From positions 2,418,001-2,482,000 of the forward strand of contig OZ244902.1 in assembly GCA_965221635.1 (NCBI GenBank): a stretch of DNA of 64,000 nucleotides, written 5' to 3'. Shown piece by piece: positions 9,701 to 17,886 of the stretch (positions are counted from its first letter, which is position 1; the number at the start of each line of letters is the position of its first letter). The DNA is from JAAXHB01 sp965221635. GTDB lineage: Bacteria; Actinomycetota; Acidimicrobiia; Acidimicrobiales; Aldehydirespiratoraceae. The notes beneath the pieces were generated by a model, which did not search any database, was not told where the DNA came from, and saw only the letters and a program-made list of their open reading frames with translations. A program made the position numbers and the translations under genes.

Positions 9701-10432
9701 TCAGGCGTCGGAGGGCTGTTGCGGGGCCTGGAGGACGCTTAGGAGGTGGCGCCCGGACACTTCGATGAGTTCGGTCATCACCCTGGCGGCCTCGTTCTCG
9801 TCGCGGCGGCCTATCGCGTGTGCCACCTGGGCGTGCAGATCGAGGGTGGTGGCGGGGCCTCCGGGCACTTGAACGGTTACGTGGCGGCTGCCTTCTAGCG
9901 CCACCCGGATCGTCTCGGCCATGTGAGCAAGCACCGGATTGGCGGCCGCACGAAAGATCGCCTCGTGAAAGGCCAGGTCGGCCTCGATGTAGCGGGCGAA
10001 GTCGTCAACACCATCAGACATCGCCCGATGCAACTCGAGCATCTCCTGCACCGAGTCGTCGCTTCTGCGCAGGGCGGCTCGGCGTGCCGCTTCGGGTTCG
10101 ATCACCAGGCGCACCTCTGCCACGTGGCTCAGAGTGGTGGGCGCGGAGTGCGATGCGATGCTCCAACGCAGCACGTCGGGGTCGAACAGGTTCCAGTAGC
10201 GCTCCTCGGCTACCGCCGTTCCGGCCCTGGGACGGGACTGAATGAGGCCCTTGTCGCGCAGCAACCCGAGAGCCTCGCGAACCACGGTTCTGGACACCCC
10301 CAACTCCGCGGACAGTTCGTCCTGGCTGGCGAAACGATGCCCCGGCGGGTAGGTGCCGTCGATGATGCCCGAGCCGATGTGTTCCACCGTGCGCTGGCGA
10401 AGGCCGGTGCCAAGGCGGGCGTCAAAGTCCAC
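9701..10432 (-). CDS. GntR/FadR-family transcriptional regulator
   Basis: About 243 residues from GTG 10432. The frame is open far upstream to 11206, but that extension is antisense to the dehydratase gene and is rejected. The N-terminal winged helix shows IGSGIIDGTYPPGHRF, then SAELGVSRTVVREALGLLRD and KGLIQSRPRAGTAV, which are classic GntR features. The C-terminal FCD ligand domain has the expected acidic/His ligand segments (EVRLVIEPEAARRAALR, DLAFHEAIFRAA, LDLHAQVAHAIG). It is divergent from the dehydratase and upstream of the sugar kinase. The imperfect palindrome at 10479-10501 in the shared promoter is the obvious operator. The ligand is probably a sugar acid of the same pathway (inference). 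Confidence 0.92.
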   Translation of the reverse strand: MDFDARLGTGLRQRTVEHIGSGIIDGTYPPGHRFASQDELSAELGVSRTVVREALGLLRDKGLIQSRPRAGTAVAEERYWNLFDPDVLRWSIASHSAPTTLSHVAEVRLVIEPEAARRAALRRSDDSVQEMLELHRAMSDGVDDFARYIEADLAFHEAIFRAAANPVLAHMAETIRVALEGSRHVTVQVPGGPATTLDLHAQVAHAIGRRDENEAARVMTELIEVSGRHLLSVLQAPQQPSDA

Positions 10433-10467
10433 TGCCCGGACCCTACCAACCCCTTGACACGGGCCAC

Positions 10468-10495
10468 TTGACACGACTATTAGTAGTATGATAAT
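10468..10495 (+). promoter_or_regulatory. promoter of the dehydratase/ABC operon
   Basis: TTGACA at 10468-10473, a 16-nt spacer and GATAAT at 10490-10495 form a near-consensus sigma-A promoter, the strongest seen in the window. A second TTGACA at 10454-10459 lies just upstream. The -10 is inside the palindrome at 10479-10501, so a bound regulator would block it. Confidence 0.7.
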
Positions 10496-10501
10496 ACTAA
10501 T
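10479..10501. promoter_or_regulatory. operator palindrome for the FadR-type regulator
   Basis: A 23-bp A/T-rich inverted repeat in otherwise GC-rich DNA. The left arm is ATTAGTAGTAT and the right arm is ATAATACTAAT, with 10 of 11 positions complementary around a central G. It lies in the intergenic region between the divergent regulator and dehydratase genes and covers the dehydratase -10. Such a site is typical of FadR-subfamily repressors. Confidence 0.7.
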
Positions 10502-10543
10502 GATCTCAGCGACTGGCTGTCCGGCGTCCCAACCCTTGGAGCG

Positions 10544-11707
10544 ATGAAGATCACACGAATCACCCCCTACGTCATCGGAAACAGCTGGAAGGACTGGCTG
10601 TGGGTGAAGGTCGACACCGATGAGGGCATCCACGGCGTGGGCGAGGGCACCGTCAACGTGTTTGCCGCCACCGTCGAGGCGGCGATCCGCGAACTTGAGC
10701 CACGGTTGATCGGTCACGATCCTCTCGAGGTCGAAGCGCTGCTGCTGGCCACCCGGCGCGACGTGTACACCGACGGGGGACAGATCCACGGCGCCGCGGT
10801 GGCGGCGGTTGAAATGGCCTGCTGGGACATCATCGGCAAGGCGCTGCAAACGCCGGTGCATCGCCTGCTCGGGGGACGCCTCCACGACCGGGTGCGGGTG
10901 TACGCCAACGGCTGGTACACCGTGGATCGCACCCCTCAGGCCTTCGCCAAAGCAGCCCGAGAAGTGGTCGAGCTCGGCTTCACCGCCATGAAATTCGATC
11001 CGTTCGGCGTGTCGTGGCAAACCCAGACCGCCCACGAACAGGACCTCGCCATTTCGCTGGTTGAGGCCGTGCGCAGCGAGGTGGGCCCCGGCGTTGATCT
11101 GATGATCGAAGCCCACTCCCGTTTCGGGGTCGCCTCCGCCTTGAGTGTGGCGGAGCGTCTTGCGCCGTTCGCGCCGGCGTGGTTCGAGGAGCCCGTTTCG
11201 CATCACAACATCTCGGCGCTCACCAGCGTGGCCGAACGCTCACCGGTGCCTGTGGCAACCGGAGAGGGCTTCAGCAGCTTGCACCAGTTCGGCGAGCTTC
11301 TCGCGGGTGGCGCGGTGGGAATCGTCCAACCCGAGCCGGTTCATCTGGGAGGGATTTGGCGCACCCGCCAAGTGGCCTCCCTGGCCGAGGCGCACCACGC
11401 CGTCGTGGCGCCCCACAACGCTCAGGGGCCGATTTGTTCGGCGGTGAGTTCGCACCTGGGTGCTTGCGTGCCGAACTTCTACATCCAGGAGTCCTTCGAC
11501 ATTTTCAACGAGGCATGGACGAGAGACCTTGTGCATCCCCGTTTCGAGGTGGTGGACGGCTTCGTGGATGTTCCAACCGGCCCCGGCCTGGGAATCACCG
11601 TGGACTGGGAGCAGGTCGCAAGCCACGCAAGTCGGCGCCGCCACTCCCTGGAGTTGTTCGCCGAGGGCTGGGAACGACGAAACATCACCCCGCCCGGTGG
11701 CGCATAG
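10544..11707 (+). CDS. enolase-superfamily sugar-acid dehydratase (D-galactonate dehydratase-like)
   Basis: 387 residues, the usual length for the mandelate racemase/muconate lactonizing group. The N-terminal capping domain begins MKITRITPYVIG and carries WVKVDTDEGIHGVGEGT. The barrel shows the metal-ligand series IEAHSRF (near 189, E-x-H), WFEEPV (near 216) and ATGEGF (near 242), and a late catalytic His in APHNAQGPI. The E-x-H pair and late His resemble galactonate-type dehydratases, which take D-galactonate to 2-keto-3-deoxygalactonate. With two galactosidases and a KDG-type kinase nearby this is the best guess, but related acid sugars are possible. GGAG lies only 2 nt before ATG. Confidence 0.88.
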   Translation: MKITRITPYVIGNSWKDWLWVKVDTDEGIHGVGEGTVNVFAATVEAAIRELEPRLIGHDPLEVEALLLATRRDVYTDGGQIHGAAVAAVEMACWDIIGKALQTPVHRLLGGRLHDRVRVYANGWYTVDRTPQAFAKAAREVVELGFTAMKFDPFGVSWQTQTAHEQDLAISLVEAVRSEVGPGVDLMIEAHSRFGVASALSVAERLAPFAPAWFEEPVSHHNISALTSVAERSPVPVATGEGFSSLHQFGELLAGGAVGIVQPEPVHLGGIWRTRQVASLAEAHHAVVAPHNAQGPICSAVSSHLGACVPNFYIQESFDIFNEAWTRDLVHPRFEVVDGFVDVPTGPGLGITVDWEQVASHASRRRHSLELFAEGWERRNITPPGGA

Positions 11708-11716
11708 CCGTCAACC

Positions 11717-11755
11717 CGCCACGCCCAATCGCCGCGCCCGGTCGCCACGCCCAGT
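11717..11755. repeat. 13-bp tandem repeat x3 between dehydratase and binding-protein genes
   Basis: Units CGCCACGCCCAAT, CGCCGCGCCCGGT and CGCCACGCCCAGT follow directly after one another. Looser CGTCAATCAAGCAAT and CGCCAACCGCC copies come next. They occupy the leader in front of the solute-binding-protein gene. Confidence 0.75.
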
Positions 11756-11846
11756 CGTCAATCAAGCAATCGCCAACCGCCAACCACCAACAGAGTCCGT
11801 TGGGCCATCGATCTCCTGTACAAGCAACATAGTCCTAGGAGGGATC

Positions 11847-13220
11847 ATGACAACCAAATCCACTGACACATCCAGGCTTCATCTGCCTGGGGTGAGCAGA
11901 CGCAAATTCGTGGTCGGCGGAGGCGCCGCCGTTCTGGGTGGCGCAACGCTGCTCGCGGCTTGCGGCGACGACGATGACGATGCCGCTTCGGCTGCCACAA
12001 CAACCGCCGCTCCGGCAACCACCGCTGCTCCGGCCACCACCGAGGCCGCCGACATGGGTGTGGGCACGGTCACCATGGGCTCCAACTACTCCGACGAGAA
12101 GCCCAGAAACGCCCTCGCGGCAGCAATCGCGGCCACCGGCCTCGACGTGGCGGTGAACACCATCGACCACAACACCTACCAGGAAAACTTCAACACCTAC
12201 ATCCAGCAGCCCGACGACGTGGTCGCATGGTTCGCCGGTTACCGCATGCGAGCCTTCGCAAGCAAAGGCGTTGTGGGTGACATCTCCGACGTGTGGGCAG
12301 ATCTCGACGGCATGTCCGAAGGTTTCCGCAGCGCCTCTTCGGGGCTCGACGGCAAGCAGTACTTCGTGCCCTTCTACTTCTATCCGTGGGCGGTTCACTA
12401 CCGCAAGAGCGTGTTCGCCGACGCCGGTTATTCGATTCCCACCACCTGGGACGAGTTCATGGCGTTGTGCGAAACGATGACCGCTGATGGCGTCACCCCG
12501 CTGTGCGCCGCCAACGACGGTCGCTGGCCCCAGATGGGCATGTTCGACATGTTGAACCTGCGCGTGAACGGCTACGACTTCCACGTGAGCCTCATGGGTG
12601 GCCGCGAGAACTGGGAGAGCCCCGAGGTGAAGTCGGTGTTCAGCACCTGGGAGGAACTGCTTCCCTACTACCAGCCCGACCCCAACGGGCGCACCTGGCA
12701 GGACTCCGCCAACGCGCTTGGCGACGGGTCGGCCGGCATGTACCTGATCGGCACGTTCCTCACCAGCAACTTCGACGGCGAAACCCAGGCCGACATCATC
12801 GACGACATCGACTTCTTCTTGTTCCCCGAGGTCGACCCGGCCCACGGCCAGGACGCCATCGAGGCGCCGATAGACGGCTTCATGATGGCAGCCGAGCCCG
12901 CGAACACCGACGGCGCCAAGGCGCTGCTTGGTGGTCTCGGTGGCGCCGCAGCGATCGACGCGTACATCTCGGTGGATCCGTCGGTTGTTGCCGCCAACAG
13001 CAACGCCGACACCAGCGGTTACAACGCCCTTCAGCAGAAGTCGGCTCAGGCGGTGAGCTCCGCGAAGTACATCGCCCAGTTCCTCGACCGTGACACCGAC
13101 CCCGATTTCGCTGCGAACGTGGTGGGCGTGGGCATCGCCGACTTCCTTGCCGAGCCAGGCAACATCGACACAATCCTGGCCGACATCGAAGCCAAGAAGC
13201 AGACGTACACCTTCGAGTGA
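11847..13220 (+). CDS. ABC transporter sugar-binding lipoprotein
   Basis: 457 residues from ATG 11847, chosen because of the AGGAGGG Shine-Dalgarno at 11837-11843; the frame is open further upstream without coding character. The N-terminus has SRRKF, a hydrophobic run with GGAAVLGGATLL, and the lipobox LAAC followed by GDDDDD, so it is an exported lipoprotein possibly using Tat. An Ala/Thr/Pro-rich linker leads to a family-1 extracellular solute-binding fold (TTWDEFMALCETMTADGV, DGSAGMYLIGTFLT). It should capture an oligosaccharide for the two permeases downstream. The operon with alpha-galactosidase suggests galactosides such as melibiose or raffinose (inference). Confidence 0.93.
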   Translation: MTTKSTDTSRLHLPGVSRRKFVVGGGAAVLGGATLLAACGDDDDDAASAATTTAAPATTAAPATTEAADMGVGTVTMGSNYSDEKPRNALAAAIAATGLDVAVNTIDHNTYQENFNTYIQQPDDVVAWFAGYRMRAFASKGVVGDISDVWADLDGMSEGFRSASSGLDGKQYFVPFYFYPWAVHYRKSVFADAGYSIPTTWDEFMALCETMTADGVTPLCAANDGRWPQMGMFDMLNLRVNGYDFHVSLMGGRENWESPEVKSVFSTWEELLPYYQPDPNGRTWQDSANALGDGSAGMYLIGTFLTSNFDGETQADIIDDIDFFLFPEVDPAHGQDAIEAPIDGFMMAAEPANTDGAKALLGGLGGAAAIDAYISVDPSVVAANSNADTSGYNALQQKSAQAVSSAKYIAQFLDRDTDPDFAANVVGVGIADFLAEPGNIDTILADIEAKKQTYTFE

Positions 13221-13244
13221 CCTGCCACGTGACGTGCCTCACTA

Positions 13245-13296
13245 AGTTCAGGCAGTGAGTTCAGGCTGTGAATCTCGGCAGTGAGTCTCGACGGAA
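13245..13296. repeat. 13-bp tandem repeat x4
   Basis: Units AGTTCAGGCAGTG, AGTTCAGGCTGTG, AATCTCGGCAGTG and the degenerate AGTCTCGACGGAA run in tandem just after the binding-protein gene. A larger 14-bp array follows about 50 bp later. Confidence 0.75.
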
Positions 13297-13344
13297 GCAA
13301 CCCGAGTCGGCGGCGTCGCATGAGCCGCCGCTCGCTGCCTGCAT

Positions 13345-13498
13345 GAATCGAGTCACGCTGTGCTTGGCACATAGTGATGATCACTCAACGTTGGTCACGC
13401 AACGTTGGTCACGCTGTGCTTGGCACACAGGGCTTGGCACACAATGAGAGCCACACAATGAGAGCCACACAGTGAGAGCCAAACAGTGATGGTCTTGC
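13345..13498. repeat. 14-bp minisatellite, 11 contiguous degenerate units
   Basis: Eleven contiguous 14-bp units fill this 154-bp stretch without any indel. Neighbouring units are identical or differ by a few bases: AACGTTGGTCACGC twice, TGTGCTTGGCACAC then AGGGCTTGGCACAC, AATGAGAGCCACAC twice, then AGTGAGAGCCAAAC. Together with the 13-bp array it makes up most of the 379-bp gap between binding protein and permease. I see no gene here. The early start codons of the permease frame (13486, 13489) lie inside the last unit. Confidence 0.9.
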
Positions 13499-13599
13499 GG
13501 CGATCTGCGGGAGCTGTTGACGCTTCGGCGGCGCCTGACGGTCGCCTCCAGCGCAGGCGCGGCCGAGCCAGGCCCCGCAGACGCCGCGAGTCCACCACC

Positions 13600-14517
13600 A
13601 TGAGCCGCGCCGACAAGGTGCTGTTGGGGTTGATGGTGGGTGTGCCCGCGGCGCTTCACGTGGCGCTGGTGTGGATCCCGGCGTCGCTCACGGTGGTGCT
13701 GTCGTTCTTTGAGTGGGACAACCTCGCCCCGCTCACCGACATGCGAGACGTGGGTTTCCGCAACTACTGGTTCATCTTCACGGTGTTCGACGCCGACCTT
13801 TTCGGGGCGTTGTTCAACAACTTCATCCTGGTGTTCTGGCTCACGTTCTGCTCGGCGGTGGGGATGCTGTTCGCGTACTTGCTGGACAAGCAGCTGCGAG
13901 GCGGACGGGTCTACCAGAGCGTCTTCTACTTCCCGGTGGTGTTGTCGCTGGCGGTGGTGGGGTTCATCTGGAAGTCCACCATGTTCTCGCGTGACCGGGG
14001 GCTGCTCAACGCCATCTGGCCCGGCGGGCCGGTGGACTTCGTGGGTGACGGCACGAAGATCTTCTCTTTCAGCATTCCGTTCCTGGATTATCCGCTGGGC
14101 CTGTCCAAGAACTTCGCGGCGTTGCTGCTGGCCATGGCGTGGCGTCACATCGGCTACATCATGGTGATGTACCTTGCCGGTCTCAAGGCGGTGGATCCCG
14201 CGCTTCGGGAGGCGGCGTCGATTGACGGCTGCAACGAGTGGCAGTCCTTCAAGCGGGTGGTGTTCCCGTCGTTGAAGCCGATCAACGTGGTGGTGGTTGT
14301 GATCACCGTGATCGAGGCGCTTCGGGCTTATGACATCATCGCCGCGCTGAACGAGCCTCGTGGCACCGACGTGATGGGCACCTTGGTCACCAAGAGCCTG
14401 CTTGGCGAGGGCGGCGGCAGGGTCGGCTTCGGCTCGGCTTACGGGGTGGTGCTGTTGGTGCTGTGTTTGGGATTCATCGTGTGGTACGTCACCAACCACT
14501 ACCGGGAGTCGGCGTGA
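13600..14517 (+). CDS. ABC transporter permease (MalF type)
   Basis: 305 residues from ATG 13600 (MSRADKVLLG). Starts at 13486/13489 would add an Arg-rich tail encoded partly by a minisatellite and are less likely. About six membrane segments are visible, for example LMVGVPAALHVALVWIPASL and FILVFWLTFCSAVGMLFAYL. The cytoplasmic EAA loop is REAASIDGCNEWQSFKRVVF, the site that docks the ATPase. It forms the inner-membrane channel with the next gene. The stop overlaps the next start (GTGA). No ABC ATPase gene is found in the window, so a shared MsmK-type ATPase elsewhere is likely. Confidence 0.93.
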   Translation: MSRADKVLLGLMVGVPAALHVALVWIPASLTVVLSFFEWDNLAPLTDMRDVGFRNYWFIFTVFDADLFGALFNNFILVFWLTFCSAVGMLFAYLLDKQLRGGRVYQSVFYFPVVLSLAVVGFIWKSTMFSRDRGLLNAIWPGGPVDFVGDGTKIFSFSIPFLDYPLGLSKNFAALLLAMAWRHIGYIMVMYLAGLKAVDPALREAASIDGCNEWQSFKRVVFPSLKPINVVVVVITVIEALRAYDIIAALNEPRGTDVMGTLVTKSLLGEGGGRVGFGSAYGVVLLVLCLGFIVWYVTNHYRESA

Positions 14518-15497
14518 GCGACACGCGCCTCGATGCCGGCGCGAACACCGGCGCGGCGCCTGCTGGGCCCATCTCGGCCGCTGAGCGGGAGGCCGCTGCG
14601 CGGGGGGCTTCCGCTCGGGGGCGGCGCACGTTCTCGGTGAAGCCGGCGCGTGTGGTGCTGCAGGTTTTCCTGCTGGTGATGGCGGTTGCGTGGCTGATCC
14701 CTGTTGGCACGGGGGTGTACAACTCGTTTCGCTACTACGAGAACGACACGCAGGTGAACGGGCCGTTCTCGGCGCCCGAGACGCTCACCTTGGACAACTA
14801 CCGCGACGCCTGGAACGTGGGCGAGATGGGCAAGACGCTGGGCAACACGGCGTTCATCGTGATCCCTTCGCTCATTTTGATTCTGCTGCTGGCCTCGATG
14901 GTGGCCTATGCGTGTACGCAGTACAGCTGGCGGTTCAACATCGCCTTCTTGGTGCTGTTCACCGCTGGGAATCTGATGCCCCAGCAAGTGCTGTTCCAGC
15001 CGCTGTTCCAGTTCTTCAAGCGCATTCCCTGGCCGGATCTGCTGTCGGACACAGACACCGGCAGCTTGCTGGGCACCAAGATCGCGGTGATCCTGATCCA
15101 CGTTGCGTTCCAGATCGGGTTTTGCACGTTCGTGCTGTCCAACTACATGAAGACCATTCCCAGCGAGATCGGCGAGGCCGCGGCTGTGGACGGCGCGGGT
15201 GTGTGGCGGCGGTTCTTCAAGATCATGCTGCCGTTGTCTCGTCCGGCGCTGGCGGCGCTGGGCACGTTGGAGTTCACCTGGCTGTACAACGACTTCTTCT
15301 GGGGCGCGGTGCTGTTGAACCGGGGCGACGAGAGGCCGATCACGTCATCGATAGCGGTGCTCAACGGCCAGTGGGCCAGCGACTTCAACCTGATAGCGGC
15401 GGCGTCGCTGCTGATCGCGCTGCCCACCCTTATCGTGTACCTCATCCTTCAAAAGCAGTTCATTTCCGGTCTCACACTTGGCGCCACCAAAGGCTGA
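14514..15497 (+). CDS. ABC transporter permease (MalG type)
   Basis: 327 residues from GTG 14514, overlapping the stop of the MalF-type gene by 4 nt, a sign of translational coupling. The first 45 residues are a hydrophilic Ala/Arg-rich tail. Membrane segments include VVLQVFLLVMAVAWLIPVG and LILILLLASMVAYACTQYSW. The EAA motif is GEAAAVDGAGVWRRFFKIML, the MalG consensus form. The C-terminus ends KQFISGLTLGATKG, as is usual for MalG/UgpE-type permeases. It is the second channel subunit of the sugar importer. Confidence 0.93.
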   Translation: MSDTRLDAGANTGAAPAGPISAAEREAAARGASARGRRTFSVKPARVVLQVFLLVMAVAWLIPVGTGVYNSFRYYENDTQVNGPFSAPETLTLDNYRDAWNVGEMGKTLGNTAFIVIPSLILILLLASMVAYACTQYSWRFNIAFLVLFTAGNLMPQQVLFQPLFQFFKRIPWPDLLSDTDTGSLLGTKIAVILIHVAFQIGFCTFVLSNYMKTIPSEIGEAAAVDGAGVWRRFFKIMLPLSRPALAALGTLEFTWLYNDFFWGAVLLNRGDERPITSSIAVLNGQWASDFNLIAAASLLIALPTLIVYLILQKQFISGLTLGATKG

Positions 15498-17826
15498 ACT
15501 GATCCACCTGGCCGGCGACGCCACCGACGTAATCGTCGATGTGGCCAACGGCGTGCCAGTGCTATGGCACTGGGGCGCCCCCCTCCGCCACCCCGCGCCG
15601 CTTGGGGAGTCGGATGCACCTCCGGTAAACCGGGCCGCGCCACCGGGCGACTCGGGTACGTCGCTGGGGGAGAGCATCGAGTCGCGGGCGAAAGAACAGG
15701 CTGGTTCGCCGGGTGTGTCGCGGGAGATGCTGCGCGGCTTGTTGGAGCGGCCGCCGGCGCCTGCGTCGCGTTCGGTGACGGCCCCGGTTTCGGTGGTGCC
15801 CGAGCACGGATCGGGTTTCCCTGGCAGGCCGGGCTTGCTCGGTTGCCGTGCCGACGGGCGGGACTGGGCGCCCCGGTTCGCTCTCGCCGAGCACAGCATC
15901 ACCCACAGCGTCACCGGCAGCGTTACTGGCAGCGTTACAGGCAGGGTTACCGGCAGCGTTGACAGCAACGTTGGTGGCGGCGCTGAACGCGGCGTTCTTG
16001 GTGGCGTGATTCGCGTGGTGGCGCGAGACGCTGTGGCCGAGTTGGCACTCACCACCACGATCACGATGGACGATCCGCCCGGTTCCGGGATGTGCGTGCA
16101 GGTCGAGCTAACCAACGAGCACCCCACCGACGCGTACCACTTGCAGCAGCTGAGCGTGACGCTGCCGGTGCCCGAACATGTCGGCGAACTGTTGACGTTC
16201 TCGGGACGGTGGAGCCGCGAGTTTCAGCCCAACCGCAGCGCTTGGCCGCACGGAACTTGGACTGCTGAGAACCGCAGCGGGCGCACCTCGCACGCTCATC
16301 CGTCGCTGCTGTTCGCCGGCACGGCAGGGTTCAACGAATGGTCGGGCAGCGTTTGGGGTGCGCATTTGGCGTGGAGCGGCAATCACGTGCTGTGGGCTCA
16401 GCGGCTGCCCAACGGGCGGCGTTACCTGCAACTCGGCGAGCTGTTGCACCCCGGTGAGTTGGTGCTTGCGCCCGGTGAGTCGTATGTCACCCCGCAGGTT
16501 GTGGCCGTTCACAGCGAGCACGGCCTCACCGCAGCCACCGGACAGTTCCATCGGCGTTTGCGCACACGAGCCGAGCACCCCCGCGATCCAAGACCTGTGC
16601 TGCTGAACACTTGGGAGGCCGTGTATTTCGACCACGATCTCAACAAGCTCAAGCGCCTGGCCGACGTTGCGGCACGGGTGGGGGTGGAGCGTTTCGTGCT
16701 GGACGACGGCTGGTTCGGTTCGCGGCGCAACGACACCTCGGGTTTGGGTGACTGGGTGGTGTCGGCCGATGCTCATCCCCAGGGCCTGGTGCCTCTGATT
16801 TCCCACGTGAAGTCGCTTGGGATGAGCTTCGGGTTGTGGGTTGAGCCCGAGATGGTGAGCCCTCGAAGCGACCTGTACCGCGAACATCCCGAATGGGCGC
16901 TCGCCGCTCACGGTTACGAGCCGGTCACCGCCCGCAATCAGCTTGTGCTGGATTTGGCACGCCCCGAAGCGTTCGAGCATGTGCTGTCACAACTCGATGC
17001 CCTGTTGGGCGCGCACGACATTTCGTATCTGAAGTGGGACATGAACCGTGACCACATCGCCGGTGCGCACCTGGGCGCGGCTGCGGGCACTCATGTGCAG
17101 ACCCGTGCCGTGTACCGGCTGATGGACATTTTGCGTGAGCGGCATCCGCATGTGGAGATCGAGAGCTGTTCGTCGGGCGGGGCGCGCATCGACCATGAGA
17201 TTCTGCGGCGTTGCGTGAGGGTGTGGACCAGTGACTGCAACGATCCGCTCGACCGTCAGTTCATTCAGCGTGGCGTGTCGATGCTGGTGCCTCCCGAGTT
17301 GATGGGTGCGCACATAGGCCCTGCCCGGTCGCACACCACAGGAAGAAGTCACGACCTGGCCTTCCGGGCCGCCACGGCAATGTTCGGTCATCTGGGCATC
17401 GAATGCGACCTGACAGTGCTGTCTGATGCGGAGCTTCGTGACTTCGCGGAGGTGATAGCCGTTCACAAGCGCTTCCGCGAGTTGCTGCACACTGGCAACG
17501 CGGTGCGCTACGACACCGATCCCGCGTACGTTGCCCACGGAGTGATCGCGCAAGATCGCTCCGAGGCCCTGGTGAGTTTCGCCGTGGTTGCCTCGCCGCC
17601 CAGCCTCACACCCCCACCCCTGCTGATCAAGGGACTGCACCACCACCGCCCCTACCAGGTAGCGCTACTACGCCTGCCAGGCGCCGGCCCAGGCCCGCAA
17701 CAAGCAGGCCCACCCTGGATAGAAGCCCCCGCAACAACAACCGGCGCAGTGCTGGCAAACCTAGGCCTACAAATCCCAGTAATGCACCCCGAAACCGCCA
17801 TACTGGTCCACCTAGCGTCCACCTAG
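15478..17826 (+). CDS. alpha-galactosidase, glycoside hydrolase family 36
   Basis: 782 residues if translation begins at TTG 15478, overlapping the permease by 20 nt; GTG 15540 is an alternative. The enzyme removes terminal alpha-galactosyl units. GH36 landmarks are VLDDGWFGSRR, the nucleophile Asp in YLKWDMNRDH (near 521) and the acid/base Asp in SCSSGGARID (near 572). Family members are usually about 700-730 residues. The excess is an insert at roughly residues 40-180 rich in Gly/Ser/Pro that contains SVTGSVTGSVTGRVTG from a 12-bp DNA repeat (15907-15978). No signal peptide is seen, so it acts on imported sugar in the cytoplasm. It is the last gene of the ABC operon. Confidence 0.93.
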   Translation: MAPPKAELIHLAGDATDVIVDVANGVPVLWHWGAPLRHPAPLGESDAPPVNRAAPPGDSGTSLGESIESRAKEQAGSPGVSREMLRGLLERPPAPASRSVTAPVSVVPEHGSGFPGRPGLLGCRADGRDWAPRFALAEHSITHSVTGSVTGSVTGRVTGSVDSNVGGGAERGVLGGVIRVVARDAVAELALTTTITMDDPPGSGMCVQVELTNEHPTDAYHLQQLSVTLPVPEHVGELLTFSGRWSREFQPNRSAWPHGTWTAENRSGRTSHAHPSLLFAGTAGFNEWSGSVWGAHLAWSGNHVLWAQRLPNGRRYLQLGELLHPGELVLAPGESYVTPQVVAVHSEHGLTAATGQFHRRLRTRAEHPRDPRPVLLNTWEAVYFDHDLNKLKRLADVAARVGVERFVLDDGWFGSRRNDTSGLGDWVVSADAHPQGLVPLISHVKSLGMSFGLWVEPEMVSPRSDLYREHPEWALAAHGYEPVTARNQLVLDLARPEAFEHVLSQLDALLGAHDISYLKWDMNRDHIAGAHLGAAAGTHVQTRAVYRLMDILRERHPHVEIESCSSGGARIDHEILRRCVRVWTSDCNDPLDRQFIQRGVSMLVPPELMGAHIGPARSHTTGRSHDLAFRAATAMFGHLGIECDLTVLSDAELRDFAEVIAVHKRFRELLHTGNAVRYDTDPAYVAHGVIAQDRSEALVSFAVVASPPSLTPPPLLIKGLHHHRPYQVALLRLPGAGPGPQQAGPPWIEAPATTTGAVLANLGLQIPVMHPETAILVHLAST
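15907..15978 (+). repeat. 12-bp in-frame tandem repeat inside the GH36 gene
   Basis: Six contiguous 12-bp units (AGCGTCACCGGC, AGCGTTACTGGC, AGCGTTACAGGC, AGGGTTACCGGC, then two more divergent ones) encode SVTG/RVTG tetrapeptides. The unit length is a multiple of three, so the frame is kept. Confidence 0.9.
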
Positions 17827-17886
17827 CGCCTACCTAACAGACCACCCCAAACGCGCCTCCCACGAGCCCACCCCCGCGTCAGCCCA

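Noticed and set aside
10433..11206. N-terminal extension of the FadR-type regulator
   Set aside because: It is antisense to the dehydratase gene, would run across the divergent promoter, and the conserved winged helix starts just after GTG 10432.
13345..13498. CRISPR array
   Set aside because: The 14-bp units are contiguous without spacers, too short, and degenerate; no cas gene is near.
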